From NCBI GenBank assembly GCA_037951105.1, contig JBAMJV010008231.1, positions 1 to 64,000 on the forward strand: a stretch of DNA of 64,000 nt, read 5' to 3'. Positions within the stretch are counted from its first letter, which is position 1. Every line of letters starts with the position of its first letter. The translations under genes were made by a program, and so were the position numbers. Source of the DNA: Echinarachnius parma (taxonomy: Eukaryota > Echinodermata > Echinoidea > Clypeasteroida > Echinarachniidae). The notes below the pieces were generated by a model that saw only the letters and a list, made by a program, of their open reading frames with translations, did not search any database and had not been told where the DNA came from. This document shows, one piece after another, positions 1 to 9,988 of this stretch.

Positions 1-216
1 GCGATTCTGAAAATGTTCGGCTATCTAACACCCGGGGGCGGGGGGGTATACGGGTATATGGGTATACGGGGATGTGCCGCTGGAAAGGGTGACTTTTTCA
101 AGAAAGATCCTTAGACATGGGTCCCCTGTTCATAAAAAAAATCCTTAGACATGGGTCCCTTTTTTCATTTATTCCTTTCCCCTCTTTTCTCCCTCATTTT
201 CTCCAGGATTTTGGGA

Positions 217-628
217 TTTTCCGCTGTGAAATTGCTAAAATGTTCAAGCTCGCTTCGCTCGCTCGCATACATAATATTTCACAACGTCGGGTGATTATAT
301 TACCCTTTATAACGCCATATCATAAGTAATAAAACGAATATAGCCATACAACAATTGAAACAAATGGCAATTTTCCGCTGTGAAATAGGTAAAATTTTCA
401 AGCTCGCTCCGCTCGCTCGCATACAAAGTATTTCACAACGTCGGGTGATTGTATTACCCTTTATAACGCCATATCATAAGTAATAAAACGAATATAGCCA
501 TACAGTAATTTAAATAAATGGCAATTTTCCGCTGTGAAATAGGTAAAATTTTCAAGCTCGCTCCGCTCGCTCGCTTACATAATATTTCACAACGTCGGGT
601 GATTATATTACCCTTCATAACGCCAAAT
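217..628. repeat. ~154-bp tandem repeat, about 2.7 copies
   Basis: Units start at about 217, 371 and 525, each opening with TTTTCCGCTGTGAAAT and carrying CTCGCTCCGCTCGCTCGC and a TTTCACAACGTCGGG block. The last copy is cut off where the broken GPCR exon begins. Bases 1-216 hold a G-rich run and a short doubled ATCCTTAGACATGGGTCCC motif, with no gene visible. Confidence 0.8.
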
Positions 629-968
629 CTACGCCACGATGTATAGCTTCCGGTCCGCGACCACACACTGATTGATGAGCACGGTGAGCGAGTCCACATG
701 ACGAGGTAGGTGATGACGACAACAAGCACGGAACGTGCCAGTCGGATGTCGGCAGCTCGCGTCTTGAAACTTTTGGGGCCTTGGTTTTTGCTGCTCCCCT
801 GACCACCACCGGACTTCTCGCGTATCGAGTCAATGGCCATGGCAGCCTTCCGTACAAAGCAGAAGATACCGATGTAACTGTCATGAGGAGGGGAGCAGCG
901 AAGGCTGTCATGGCAAAGAAGATGGCGTAAGAGTAGACGAAAGACATCCCGCCTGTGCACGACATGAT
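629..968 (-). pseudogene. Frameshifted GPCR exon (TM5, third intracellular loop, TM6)
   Basis: After a good acceptor (TTTCTTCAG, ending at 969) the minus strand reads IMSCTGGMSFVYSYAIFF and continues as a hydrophobic TM5. It then needs a change of frame near 885 to continue as SYIGIFCFVRKAAMAIDS, a basic loop, and a TM6 ending in VVVITYLVMW. A second frame change is needed to read LTVLINQCVVADRKLYIVA before a stop at 629-631. The exon enters in phase 0, which matches the phase-0 donor of the GPCR exon at 3,852-4,044, so the two probably belonged to one rhodopsin-class receptor resembling melatonin receptors. Either the gene is decaying or the sequence has base errors here. Function of the receptor and its ligand cannot be read from this. 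Confidence 0.65.
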
Positions 969-1167
969 CTGAAGAAATATGAAAAACGAGGGGAAAGTAC
1001 CATAAGAGATCATAGATTGCGGTTTGAATTGTCTGTACTATGAACAAAAATTTTTATGATATTATTGATATTGGCGTGCGGATGAAATAAAGAGAGCCAT
1101 GATCAGACATAATTCAGTGATAGGCACGATGTGCAGAAAAGAAAATCGATAATGGAAAAGAATGATC

Positions 1168-1234
1168 GTTTTGATTGATTGATTGATTGATTGTTTGATT
1201 GATTGATTGGTCGATCAGTCAGTCGGTCGGGTGG

Positions 1235-1280
<46 letters not shown>

Positions 1281-1320
1281 AAATCGATTGATTTATTTAT
1301 AGATTGATCGATCGATTGAT
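1168..1320. repeat. (TGAT)n microsatellite
   Basis: Long run of GATT/TGAT units with a few interruptions. A shorter related run sits at 3,660-3,700 at the edge of the duplicated copy of this region. Confidence 0.85.
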
Positions 1321-1397
1321 TGACTGGCTGAGTGATACAGTTACTGATTTATTGGCTGGTTGTAACGTGGCAAAGATGTCATCGTTTGGTAGCTTAA

Positions 1398-1801
1398 AGG
1401 GTACCACCACCCAAATATAATATTCTTATTATAGAAAACATCTTTAGTATTCCATTCCATCAACAAGTTCACAAAAATATTTTTTCAGAAAAAATATATA
1501 ATTGGAAAACGCATCACCATTCTAAAGCATGCGTTCATGCGGTCTGAATTGAGTAGACTACTGCGTGTGCAGCAAGCGAATCGCCCGGGATTATATTGGC
1601 TACAAACGTACGCGTGAATAGCATTGGCGCACTCGCAAACCAGGAACCAGGAAATAGTAGTGGTTCCGTAAGTGGTGGAAATGAATTGCTTTGTTTATGA
1701 ATTACACAACCCTTTGTAAAATGTTGGGTATCTATTTGATATCACAAAACAGTACCAAAATAATATATAGTAATGTGTTGTTATTTGCCCGGTGGTCCCC
1801 T
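1398..1801. mobile_element. 404-bp TTAA-target miniature transposon (family with AGGG-ACCACC ends)
   Basis: The ends read AGGGTACCACCACCC and its approximate complement GGTGGTCCCCT, flanked on both sides by TTAA. The same local sequence without the element is present at 3,765-3,790, where a single TTAA lies between GGTAGC and AAACAAATAAATG. That is a filled-site/empty-site pair. A second, larger copy of the family is at 8,242-9,550. No coding capacity; TTAA duplication fits piggyBac- or Kolobok-type non-autonomous elements. Confidence 0.85.
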
Positions 1802-1883
1802 TTAAAAACAAATAAATGTCTTTCAAGAATAGATGGGACCAAGATTTGTAGGTTAATTTGTTAAAAATTAACCATGTACCTAC

Positions 1884-2040
1884 CTTCCAATCGAAGGAGT
1901 GCACTCCCCACCCCACAATATTTGGCAGGTCGATCAGAAAGGAGATGATCCATAGAGACACAATCATGTTGTCCGGTTGAAGAACTTGTTGTAACTCTGC
2001 AAATGGCAGATCCACACGTAGCGGTCAACTGACAGCTTCT
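1884..2040 (-). pseudogene. Damaged tandem copy of the GPCR TM3-TM4 exon
   Basis: This matches the exon at 3,852-4,044 (shared reading IISFLIDLPN...GWGVHSFDWK and the same GTAGGTAC donor). It has lost roughly ten bases in the middle, and its upstream third, including the NRY motif and the acceptor, is replaced by unrelated sequence. The homology extends into the downstream intron (1,300-1,397 against 3,690-3,770), so a block of at least 0.5 kb was duplicated in tandem. Confidence 0.7.
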
Positions 2041-2279
2041 CATCACCTGTCGAAGAGAACGGGAAGAGAGGACAAACTTTTAGCCAGGACTATACACTAG
2101 CACTTGCCCTGTTGCCCGGGGCATGTTGCCCGGGGCAAGTAAAATTGATGTCGGGCAAGTGCAAGTAAAATTTTACAAATGGCCTAGTTGGGTTGCCAGA
2201 TCTGGCAACTAAATTTATTGGTCAACTATGAGCAGGAAACTTTCTTTTATTATGTGAAAATCTCATGTAGAAGTATTAA

Positions 2280-2835
2280 AGGGAAAGTTGAGTTTTGGTA
2301 GAGAGGGCGCTAGACTACTTAATTAGTTTGTGAGGTAATGAAAAACTGAGTGTAAAATTTGAAAGAGCATAATATTTAAACAATAAAATCATCTTTGTTT
2401 GATCAAAATCGGTTCAGAAACGGCTGAAATATCCATAAATATAACAATTTGTAATAAACCCGGGGCCCCGGGTTTATTAGAGAATTTTGAACCAGCCGTT
2501 AAAAATTCAAAAAAATGCTTCCTCTTTTCAAAAAAGTTACAAAATAGGTATTTAAATAGTTGTTGGTTATTTCTCTATCTAATCACTATTTCAACAAAGC
2601 ATCACATGCACAATATTTTATTCAAAATGGTTGAAACCGATGAGTGTTTAGAGAGCGCCCTCTAACGTTTTAACGGCTCTTTTTGAATGATAACATGATC
2701 TTTACTACGTCATTTGTAATTTTGTGTTTCTTTCTAGTTATAACTATTAGTTTGTAATGTAATGATGCAGGTTTTGGTTACTAAAATTCAGTTTCACTAA
2801 AACTGTACTCTCCTTACCAGAACTCAACTATCCCT
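2280..2835. mobile_element. 556-bp TTAA-target miniature transposon (family 'AGTTTTGGTA')
   Basis: The left end is TTAA then AGGGAAAGTTGAGTTTTGG; the right end is the complement, CCAGAACTCAACTATCCCT then TTAA. Internal sequence (AAAACTGAGTGTAAAATTTG, AGAGGGCGC) recurs at 28,870-29,170, 59,279-59,829, 59,834-60,375 and 62,928-63,665. Confidence 0.85.
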
Positions 2836-3144
2836 TTAAAGTAGGGCAAGTAACAATTAAAAAGTTATGATTTTTACTAGCCCAAATGGGGCAGTAAGGA
2901 AAAAGGGTTAGCACGGAGACTTGATTTAGCCATTGCCGTTTTCTCTTGCGATAAATCAGGTATAGACATGAGAAAGAAAACAAATGTGTTATCTTATTAC
3001 ATAATATTCTTGTTTTCGCCTAAATGAGAGTAGATTCAGAATGATCGAATCTCAGATCGTTCATTCTCTAACTAGAAAAATTTAACTCTTCCATTTTGAT
3101 CAATATATTCAAACTGCATGAACCAATATAATACATAAACTGAC

Positions 3145-3317
3145 CATCCATGTCATGAGCCACAATCAGATCGGAGAAAGAAACAATTTTGCCGCCCTCT
3201 GTCGACCAGTCTACGACATCAATCTTGCCATCCTGGTTCAAGTCAAACACTTTGAACAGCACGCGACTTGTCTCCTCGTCCAAGAACGCCCTGCCCGTGC
3301 TCCTTCGACGTCTTAAC
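3145..3317 (-). CDS. EF-hand exon of an unidentified protein
   Basis: After the acceptor CACTCTTTTAG the frame reads RRRRSTGRAFLDEETSRVLF, then an EF-hand, and ends at a donor read as GATG|GTCAGT. The calcium-binding loop DLNQDGKIDVVD has acidic or Asn residues at positions 1, 3, 5, 9 and 12 and Gly at 6, which is canonical. A second loop seems to begin with DMDG at the exon end. The exon enters in phase 2 and leaves in phase 1, so it cannot splice in frame to the neighbouring GPCR exon (phase-0 donor). It is therefore likely a piece of another gene or an inserted gene fragment on the same strand. No partner exon was found. Confidence 0.5.
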
Positions 3318-3851
3318 CTAAAAGAGTGAAAGACAAAATTAAGCCGTAGACCGAAAAATCGGTCTCTATTCTGACGGTTGTTCCACTGACCGCTCCATTT
3401 TGATATGGGTGGTAAGATGTTTATGCGGTCAGATATATTTTTAAAAATCCATAAATATATAGTTTGTATTATTTCTCACTAGTTTAGTGGCAGTTATATG
3501 CAGTGGCGTACCAATGATAAGTCGAAGATCCATCTAGTTTTTAGGCTTTAGCTTGGAAAGATTCCAAACTTGTCCTAATATTTCTCACAATATCTCAAAT
3601 ATTTGCATAATAACTTTTTTTAAACAATTTTTATTTTAATTTTATAAACAATTTATGTATTGATCGAACGATCGATTGATTGATTGACTGGATGATTGAC
3701 TGGCTGAGTGATACAGTTACTGATTTATTGGCTGATTGTAACGTGGCTAAGATGTCATCGTTTGGTAGCTTAAAAACAAATAAATGTCTTTCAAGAATAG
3801 ACGTGACCAAGATTTGTAAGTTAATTTGTTAAAAGTTAACCATGTACCTAC

Positions 3852-4044
3852 CTTCCAATCAAAGGAGTGCACTCCCCACCCCAAAATATTTGGCAGGTCG
3901 ATCAGAAAGGAGATGATCCATAGAGACACAATTATTAAGGGAATGGTTGTCCGGTTGAAGAACTTGTTGTAACTCTGCCAATGGCAGATCCACACGTAGC
4001 GGTTGACGGCGATGGCGGCAATGCTCCACAGCGAACAGGTACAT
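3852..4044 (-). CDS. Rhodopsin-class GPCR exon (end of TM3 to TM4), melatonin-receptor-like
   Basis: Between the acceptor TTCTTTTTCAG and the donor AAG|GTAGGT the frame reads CTCSLWSIAAIAVNRYVWIC, then a second intracellular loop, then TM4 (IIVSLWIISFLIDLPN) and the start of extracellular loop 2 (GWGVHSFDWK). The NRY...ICH motif at the end of TM3 is the form used by melatonin receptors and their invertebrate relatives in place of DRY. The exon is intact and phase 2 in, phase 0 out. The next exon of the same receptor is probably 629-968, which is broken, so the gene as seen here is unlikely to be functional. TM1-TM2 and the start codon were not found. Confidence 0.7.
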
Positions 4045-4245
4045 CTGAAAAAGAACGACATATAGTCCAGTATAGGTACATTAAAAGTCACGACGATATG
4101 TTTAGAATCACGACATAAATATGATTATGATGCATTGTATAGGTATACTTTAATTCAAACATGTCAAATCCTTATATATTCAGAATACACTTATAAAAGT
4201 TATATTGATATTGCCATGTATATGATTGAATTAATCTTATAAGTG

Positions 4246-4783
4246 TACCGTGGGTGCTGGAGAACCCGGACAGTCACACACAACACAGTGCGTCATTGAC
4301 TTTGTACACGCACCGTGCGCGGTGTCCGGGTTCTCCTGCACTGCGATAAATTGAACCTTCGTGCATGAAATCGCGCCGTGCGGAAACCCGCTTTGCCGTT
4401 GAGCGATAATTTTTTATCAGCGAAGGCAACGCGATATTACGGTCCAATTGGTGTAAGTTTCTACCGAAATGAACTACTGAGCGTAGATTTACAAAAGCGA
4501 GAATAAAGATTATAAAAATTGTAATCTCAAATTATCGTGAATAAAATAAAAAATAACAAATTTTGGAGTTTAAAGACTGACTTTCAAGCGATTTTCTGGA
4601 TAACCAGGAGGACTACAGAACAGCAATATACATGTATTTTATGAGCAATATGCAGATAAATTGTTTGATATAAGTTTCGAGTCGCATGTTCAGTGCATTC
4701 TCGGCAAATCTAATTTCAAAGGTAGCCCTGTCCATTTTTTGGCCGGGTTCTCCCCCCGTCCGGGTTCTCCAGCAACTACGGTA
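4246..4783. mobile_element. Miniature inverted-repeat element, ~538 bp
   Basis: The ends are complementary: TACCGTGGGTGCTGGAGAAC on the left and GTTCTCCAGCAACTACGGTA on the right, with an internal second copy of the GTCCGGGTTCTCC motif. No open frame of note. A run of about 23 C residues lies just outside at 4,860-4,882. Confidence 0.7.
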
Positions 4784-5254
4784 TTCTGAATATATAAGGA
4801 GTGAAAGTTTCATAGAATCACTTATGGTATATTGCCCCATAGGCCAGGGGTGCCACCCCACCCCCCCCCCCCCCCCCCCCCCTCTCCTCCACACACACAG
4901 TGACACATTCCTAGCTAGCTGGGCCTGGCTGAAAGCAACCCTGAACTGAAGGATTAAGAAATCCATTTGCACCCCCATAAAATTACAAACTTCCAACATG
5001 GAAATTAAGGTATGGGACAGTGCATAGTGCATCCAGGGTCCAAGAGTCCCATTTTATAGATGTTAAATAGATCAATATCTACTATTAATTACAAACCGGG
5101 TACATAGTACCTATCTTGTCTGAGATTAAATACAAATAGTTCATAGTTTCAAGTAAAAACTTACCACTTTCACAGAAATCATGGTGGGAAAGTCTCGCAT
5201 CTCGACCATCTTCAAGACTTCGATGTTTAGCTTTTGGTACCACCCAGATGATCA

Positions 5255-5530
5255 GAAAAAAATTCACGATAAAGTGTGCGATAAAGTGTGCGATTTTGCA
5301 AATATTCTCGTGAATATTGGAACAAAGTTCACGATAAAATGTGCGATTTTGCAAATGTGATCGTGAATATTGCAACAAAGTTCACGATAAAATGTGCGAT
5401 TTTGCAAATCGTGAAACAAAATTCACAATAAAATATGCGAATTTGCAAATCTCATCGTGAATCGTGAATCCAAATTCACGAATTTGCAAATCTCATCGTG
5501 AATCGTGAATCCAAATTCACGATTCACGAT
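5255..5530. repeat. Degenerate tandem repeat built from TTCACGAT / GCGATTTTGCAAAT
   Basis: Five or six imperfect units of about 50-60 bp carry TTCACGATAAA, GTGCGATTTTGCAAAT and CGTGAATATTG. Because ATCGTGAA and TTCACGAT are complementary, each unit can fold back on itself. Confidence 0.7.
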
Positions 5531-8241
5531 GTCCCTTCAGGGCCACCATAGAACTCGGCCTCGGCCTAAACAAATTAGCGACAGACACACCAATCCTTCC
5601 AATTTCCTTTATCGGAAATTATCACAAAAATGCACACAGGCACACAGATACCTATTTATAGTAATACTCTAATCCTCCAAATAAATTACAATAATGTAAA
5701 TGAATACATGTAGTTCAGTTGTTATCCACAATCATACAGATAGTTTGAAATGAAGTGCCATAATTGTATTACACATTCATTGAGCAACTGTATTAATTCT
5801 ATGTCACTCTTTAAAAAAAAAAAACAGAAGTTATTCAGAAATAATTCTTTTTTTTTATTTTTTAGATAGATAAGACTAGATATCTACGTTCAGTGTGTGC
5901 GACCCCAACTACAACAATAACAATTGCCATAAACATTCCAAAACAAAAACATAAACATGGAACAAGACACACGTTCATTCTGCAACCACATGGAGATCCT
6001 CGGACTGTTTGGCTTTAACCTTTATAGAATATGATGAAATATAACAATGCTACAAAAAACAACTCATACACAAATCAATACACATACTGTAGTTTATATT
6101 TCACTGGTTGTCCCAGTTTTATTGTTCTCATTTATATACAGTGATTTATTGTGACAGTGTACACAGTACATGCATACATTGGCACAGGGAATAACAATAT
6201 CATTATCGGTACATTTCCATGAAAATCAAATAGATAGGTACGTCCGAATTATCATCAGTGATTCGATTTTAGTCTGAGCTAAAACATAAATTACCAGTAT
6301 CCTACTAACCAGTTAAACTGTTTCGCACCTATGGAAAGCATTCACTAGCAAGCCCATTGATGGTTGTCACATGGTTGTCATTTGCTATCAGACATATTCT
6401 GATTTTTCTTTTTATTATCCAATTAAACCCTTTAGTTCTGCTTAGGAATGAAAACAAAGGATCGCTTCAGTTTTCGCTTGGCATTCCCGATATAGCCGAT
6501 CACCAGTCTCCTGGATCTCCTAGATGATCCCAGATGCAATATTGCTGATGACCGATTATACTCTAAGAGGATGACAATTGGCACATCAAGTTCTAGACAC
6601 TTTGCCTACATGTCTTTGCAGAGGGATTTGCATTGGTAATGAAGACAAAGGGTTAGTCAAATTTCACAGGTGTGAATTAGCCTGGACAAAACTTGAGTCA
6701 CTGATGAGAATTCATACATGTATAATGGTGACTTGGTGAACCAACATAACATACCAGTAACAAGAGCAAACTTAATTGTCTAGATTTTGAAGTGTAATAT
6801 TGGTTGTCCACCAACAAACACAGTACATTTGTTTATTGCAGTCAGCTGTAACATTCTAGACAAGCCCATACATCCATTGGCAAAGCCCAATTAGACTATA
6901 ATTACAGCTAGGGACATGACCATAAATGGGGGTACATTCTTTGAAGTTGTTAACTTCTTAATAGGGCTTGTGATTTGACTGTTATATGTTCAATTAGTGC
7001 ACCCATTTCCTGTACAGTAAGAAATACAATAAAATTACCCCCAGGGATATTGAAATAATTTTGTCCTGGTACGTTCTCTTCTACATCCTTTCTTCATTCA
7101 TCTGCAAGGGATCTGCATTGTCAATGATTTTGTAATAATTACAATTTTGATAACTGTATTTTGATATGACTTATTTTTTTTCAAAATTGATTACTTAATA
7201 ATTGTTTGTACACCATGAATGAAGAAAACAAAATATTATTGAAACAAATCAAAAACGCAAGAACAACTCTTATTGAAACAAAATACAGGAACAACTCTTA
7301 TTGAAATAAAACAAAATAGAAGAACAACTCTATTGGAACTATATGCAAACAAAAACATTGTCATAAAACCAGCAAACATGATAATATGGCAAAAATCATT
7401 CCCCATTTCACGGATCTGTAAACGATCAATGCTTGTGAAGTGACACAAATGGGCCTTTATCATGTGGAGCACCTGAAAGCTGCTGGTCAAATATACTTTG
7501 AAGAGGTCAAGAGGACACATACTGGTGAAAGACCACCAGCGTTCAGGTGCTCCATATGCTCATCAAAGGCATGTTGCTACTGAAAGGTCATTCACCAGTA
7601 TGCGTCCTTAAAACGTCTACTAAACTTCCTTGCTTCTTTGTTTATTTTGCTTTATATGGTTAGACAATTGTATAAATAAAAGTATGTTCATTGGGATCTT
7701 CAAATGACCTTTTCTTTTATTCAAATTCAAAAAAACATCCATAAACGATTAAACCACAAGGATAATATATGAACATGTACAATTTAAAAGTTATATTGAT
7801 ACAGGATTCAAATGATGCAAGAAAAAATATAAAATATCAAATGGTCACAGCAACGGTTTATTCCAAAAATCAATATAATCCATTATAAGAAGTTTTTTAC
7901 TCATTTTCTTTTCAGACTACCGTAGCTCTTAAATGGCATTTCTTTCATATCATCGATATACACACTGGATATAGCACGCTACACAATGCCGAATGCGCGA
8001 CGTTAAAGCCGCCACAAATATCTAAAAGTACACCCCAAAAAAAGGTGCCCCATTCACTATCGTAAATGGCTTCACTCGAGTGAATCAAAGACCTTTGTAT
8101 TGAGAGTACTTTTCACACTGTCGCTGGCTTCATGAAGAGGGCGCTATTGCTATATCCAGTATTTTTATATTGATGTTTCATATAAAACAATAATCACACA
8201 ATTTTTCAATTCTGTCTTTCAAAAATTGAAGTTATCTTTAA
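5531..8241. other. Gene-poor interval with a trace of decayed C2H2 fingers
   Basis: No credible gene is seen in 2.7 kb. Near 7,520-7,560 the plus strand reads RTHTGERPPAF, a C2H2 linker. Near 7,575-7,610 the minus strand shows a second linker-like stretch. These look like remains of zinc-finger sequence related to the arrays starting at 9.6 kb. An AATAAA lies at about 7,674. Confidence 0.4.
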
Positions 8242-9550
8242 AGGGGACCACCAGGCAAAGAACAAAACATACATAAGTTTTGGTACCGTTGTGAGATATC
8301 AAATATACATGTATGATATTGCTCGATTTATTGATCACCACTTATGGAACCACTTATGGCCTCATGGTTCTGTATGCACCAAACATTTGGGAGTGTGCCA
8401 ATTATATCCATGCGTACATCTGGAAACAATAAATTCACGGACAATGCGTTCATCCTAGACAAAAGGTAGGATTTGTACTCGTTCTAATTACTTAGCCCAT
8501 ACAAATCCGTTATTTTATAGATTAAACATTTTAAAAGTGAGTGATTTGCACTTATATCAAACAGCAATTTGTATGTTTAAATACACACAAAATTCACTTC
8601 CTCTTTTTCATGACGTATTTATTCCTAATTCCCATGTTCACTCATACCCAACGCGTAATTGTACTGATTTTCATTTATACAATGTTAGCGCAGAAGTCCA
8701 TAAGATATCATGGTCCAGACATTTGGAATGCACTCCCTGGACATATTAAACAATGTACATCTCTCTATTCATTTAAAGCTACACTAAAAAACAACATTAT
8801 TTCACAATATAATGTATAAAGATAAAAATAAAAACGTTCTTTGTAAAACTTTAGAAACTAAATTAAATTTTGGTCTGACGTTACATAGTAATAATGATGA
8901 TCCAACATTTTGGCGCATGAGGACACTTGCACTTGCACACACACGCACCACTCGCACTTGTTTTTGTTTAATTTCTCTCTTATCTCTGTCATGAACGTAT
9001 AATTGTTAGCCTTATAAAGATGAGATTCATATGTTAATTATATAATTATTTATATTGAATCCAACTGTCTATATTCAGATTTAATTAAAATATATACCAT
9101 TTGAGTATCATGGCCCCCCTCTTTGTGTTACTTAGCCAATATTTCACAACTCATTGTATTTTTAGCTCGGTTGACCGTCTGCTCAAGCTTTTGCTTATAA
9201 CGGCGACCTTCTGCTTTCTTTCTTTATACACGCAATGGCCCAAACGTATAATTTACTCTTACTCATGTATTAGAAATTTTGTTCTATATTTTGTATATTG
9301 TTTGCATACCTTATGTTTATATTATTATCCATATTTTGTTGTAACTGATTTGTTTGAATGCAGAAAATAAAGTCTTTGAAATGAAAAATAGTCTGCTTAT
9401 TCAGAAACATGAACACGGTATTAAAGTGATATGCGATTTCCAATTAAATATAATTTTTTCCGGTATGCCTAACATACTTTTCTGAATTTTTGACTACTAC
9501 AAATTGTACCTTCAGTTAATAAGAATATTATTTCTGGGTGGTGGTACCCT
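8242..9550. mobile_element. TTAA-target miniature transposon (AGGGGACCACC ends) split by a LINE fragment
   Basis: The left end TTAA-AGGGGACCACCAGG and right end GGTGGTGGTACCCT-TTAA match the family at 1,398-1,801. Internal blocks (GGTACCGTT, GATATCAAATA, CACTTATGGAACCACT) are shared in order. The extra length is explained by LINE-derived sequence from about 8,470 to 9,390, so the LINE fragment jumped into an existing element. Confidence 0.75.
8470..9390 (+). mobile_element. 3' end of a CR1/L2-like LINE, 5'-truncated
   Basis: The plus strand encodes the typical C-terminal tail of a non-LTR reverse transcriptase ORF: LHLYQTAICMFKYTQNSLP, HSYPTRN, then in another frame AQKSIRYHGPDIWNALP and TSLYSFKATLKNNI. 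A 3' UTR follows and ends GAAAATAAAGTCTTTGAAATG. The part upstream (RT palm and endonuclease) is missing, as expected for a 5'-truncated insertion, and at least one frameshift separates the two coding pieces. Confidence 0.75.
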
Positions 9551-9599
9551 TTAAAAAAAATGGTACATGTAGGCCTACACAAGTTACAAAAAAAAGTCT

Positions 9600-9988
9600 T
9601 AACACATGGATGCTTTATCACTATGTCTATGTGTCCTCATATGAACGATCAGACTGCTGTAAACGTGGTAATGTTCGCGATGCATTAATTTTCGCAGATA
9701 TTTCGCGCTGATGTTGACATCCGTGAATATTAAAACCTGCGAATATAAATGTGTGATTTGCAATGCGTGTGAACACTTGCTCGGCTGCAAAATATCCGCG
9801 AATTTGTTTCTGTGTCCGTCACCGCGAAATATTAATCGCACGCAAATAACGTTTACAGTACTTTTCCAAGTGAAAGCTTTCGTACAAATGTTGCAACTGA
9901 AAGGTTTTTCACCCGTTTGTGTTCTCATATGAATGATCAGTCTACTTTTCCAAGAGATAGCCTTCGTACAAATGTTGCAACTGAAAGC
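9600..9988 (-). pseudogene. Fossil zinc fingers downstream of the stop codon of the 28-finger exon
   Basis: After the stop of the 28-finger exon the frame continues as [20 protein letters not shown], linker TQTGEKP, and [14 protein letters not shown], where a miniature transposon (9,657-9,860) interrupts. The finger then resumes as [17 protein letters not shown]. So two more fingers once belonged to the array. The stop replaced the Lys codon expected in the linker HEGE-K-P. These fingers now lie in the 3' UTR. Confidence 0.75.
9657..9860. mobile_element. ~204-bp miniature transposon inside a fossil zinc finger
   Basis: The terminal inverted repeats are CTGTAAACGTGGTAATGTTCGC on the left and GCAAATAACGTTTACAG on the right. 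It sits exactly between the KAFTWKST and SLIVHMRTH halves of one finger, so its borders are set by the host reading frame. Confidence 0.75.

Noticed and set aside
5085-5378. Open stretch ending at a good donor (AAAGTG|GTAAGT near 5,162, minus strand), considered as an earlier GPCR exon
   Set aside because: Its phases do not match the phase-2 entry of the GPCR exon at 4,044, the peptide has no receptor character, and its upstream part runs into the tandem repeat at 5,255-5,530.
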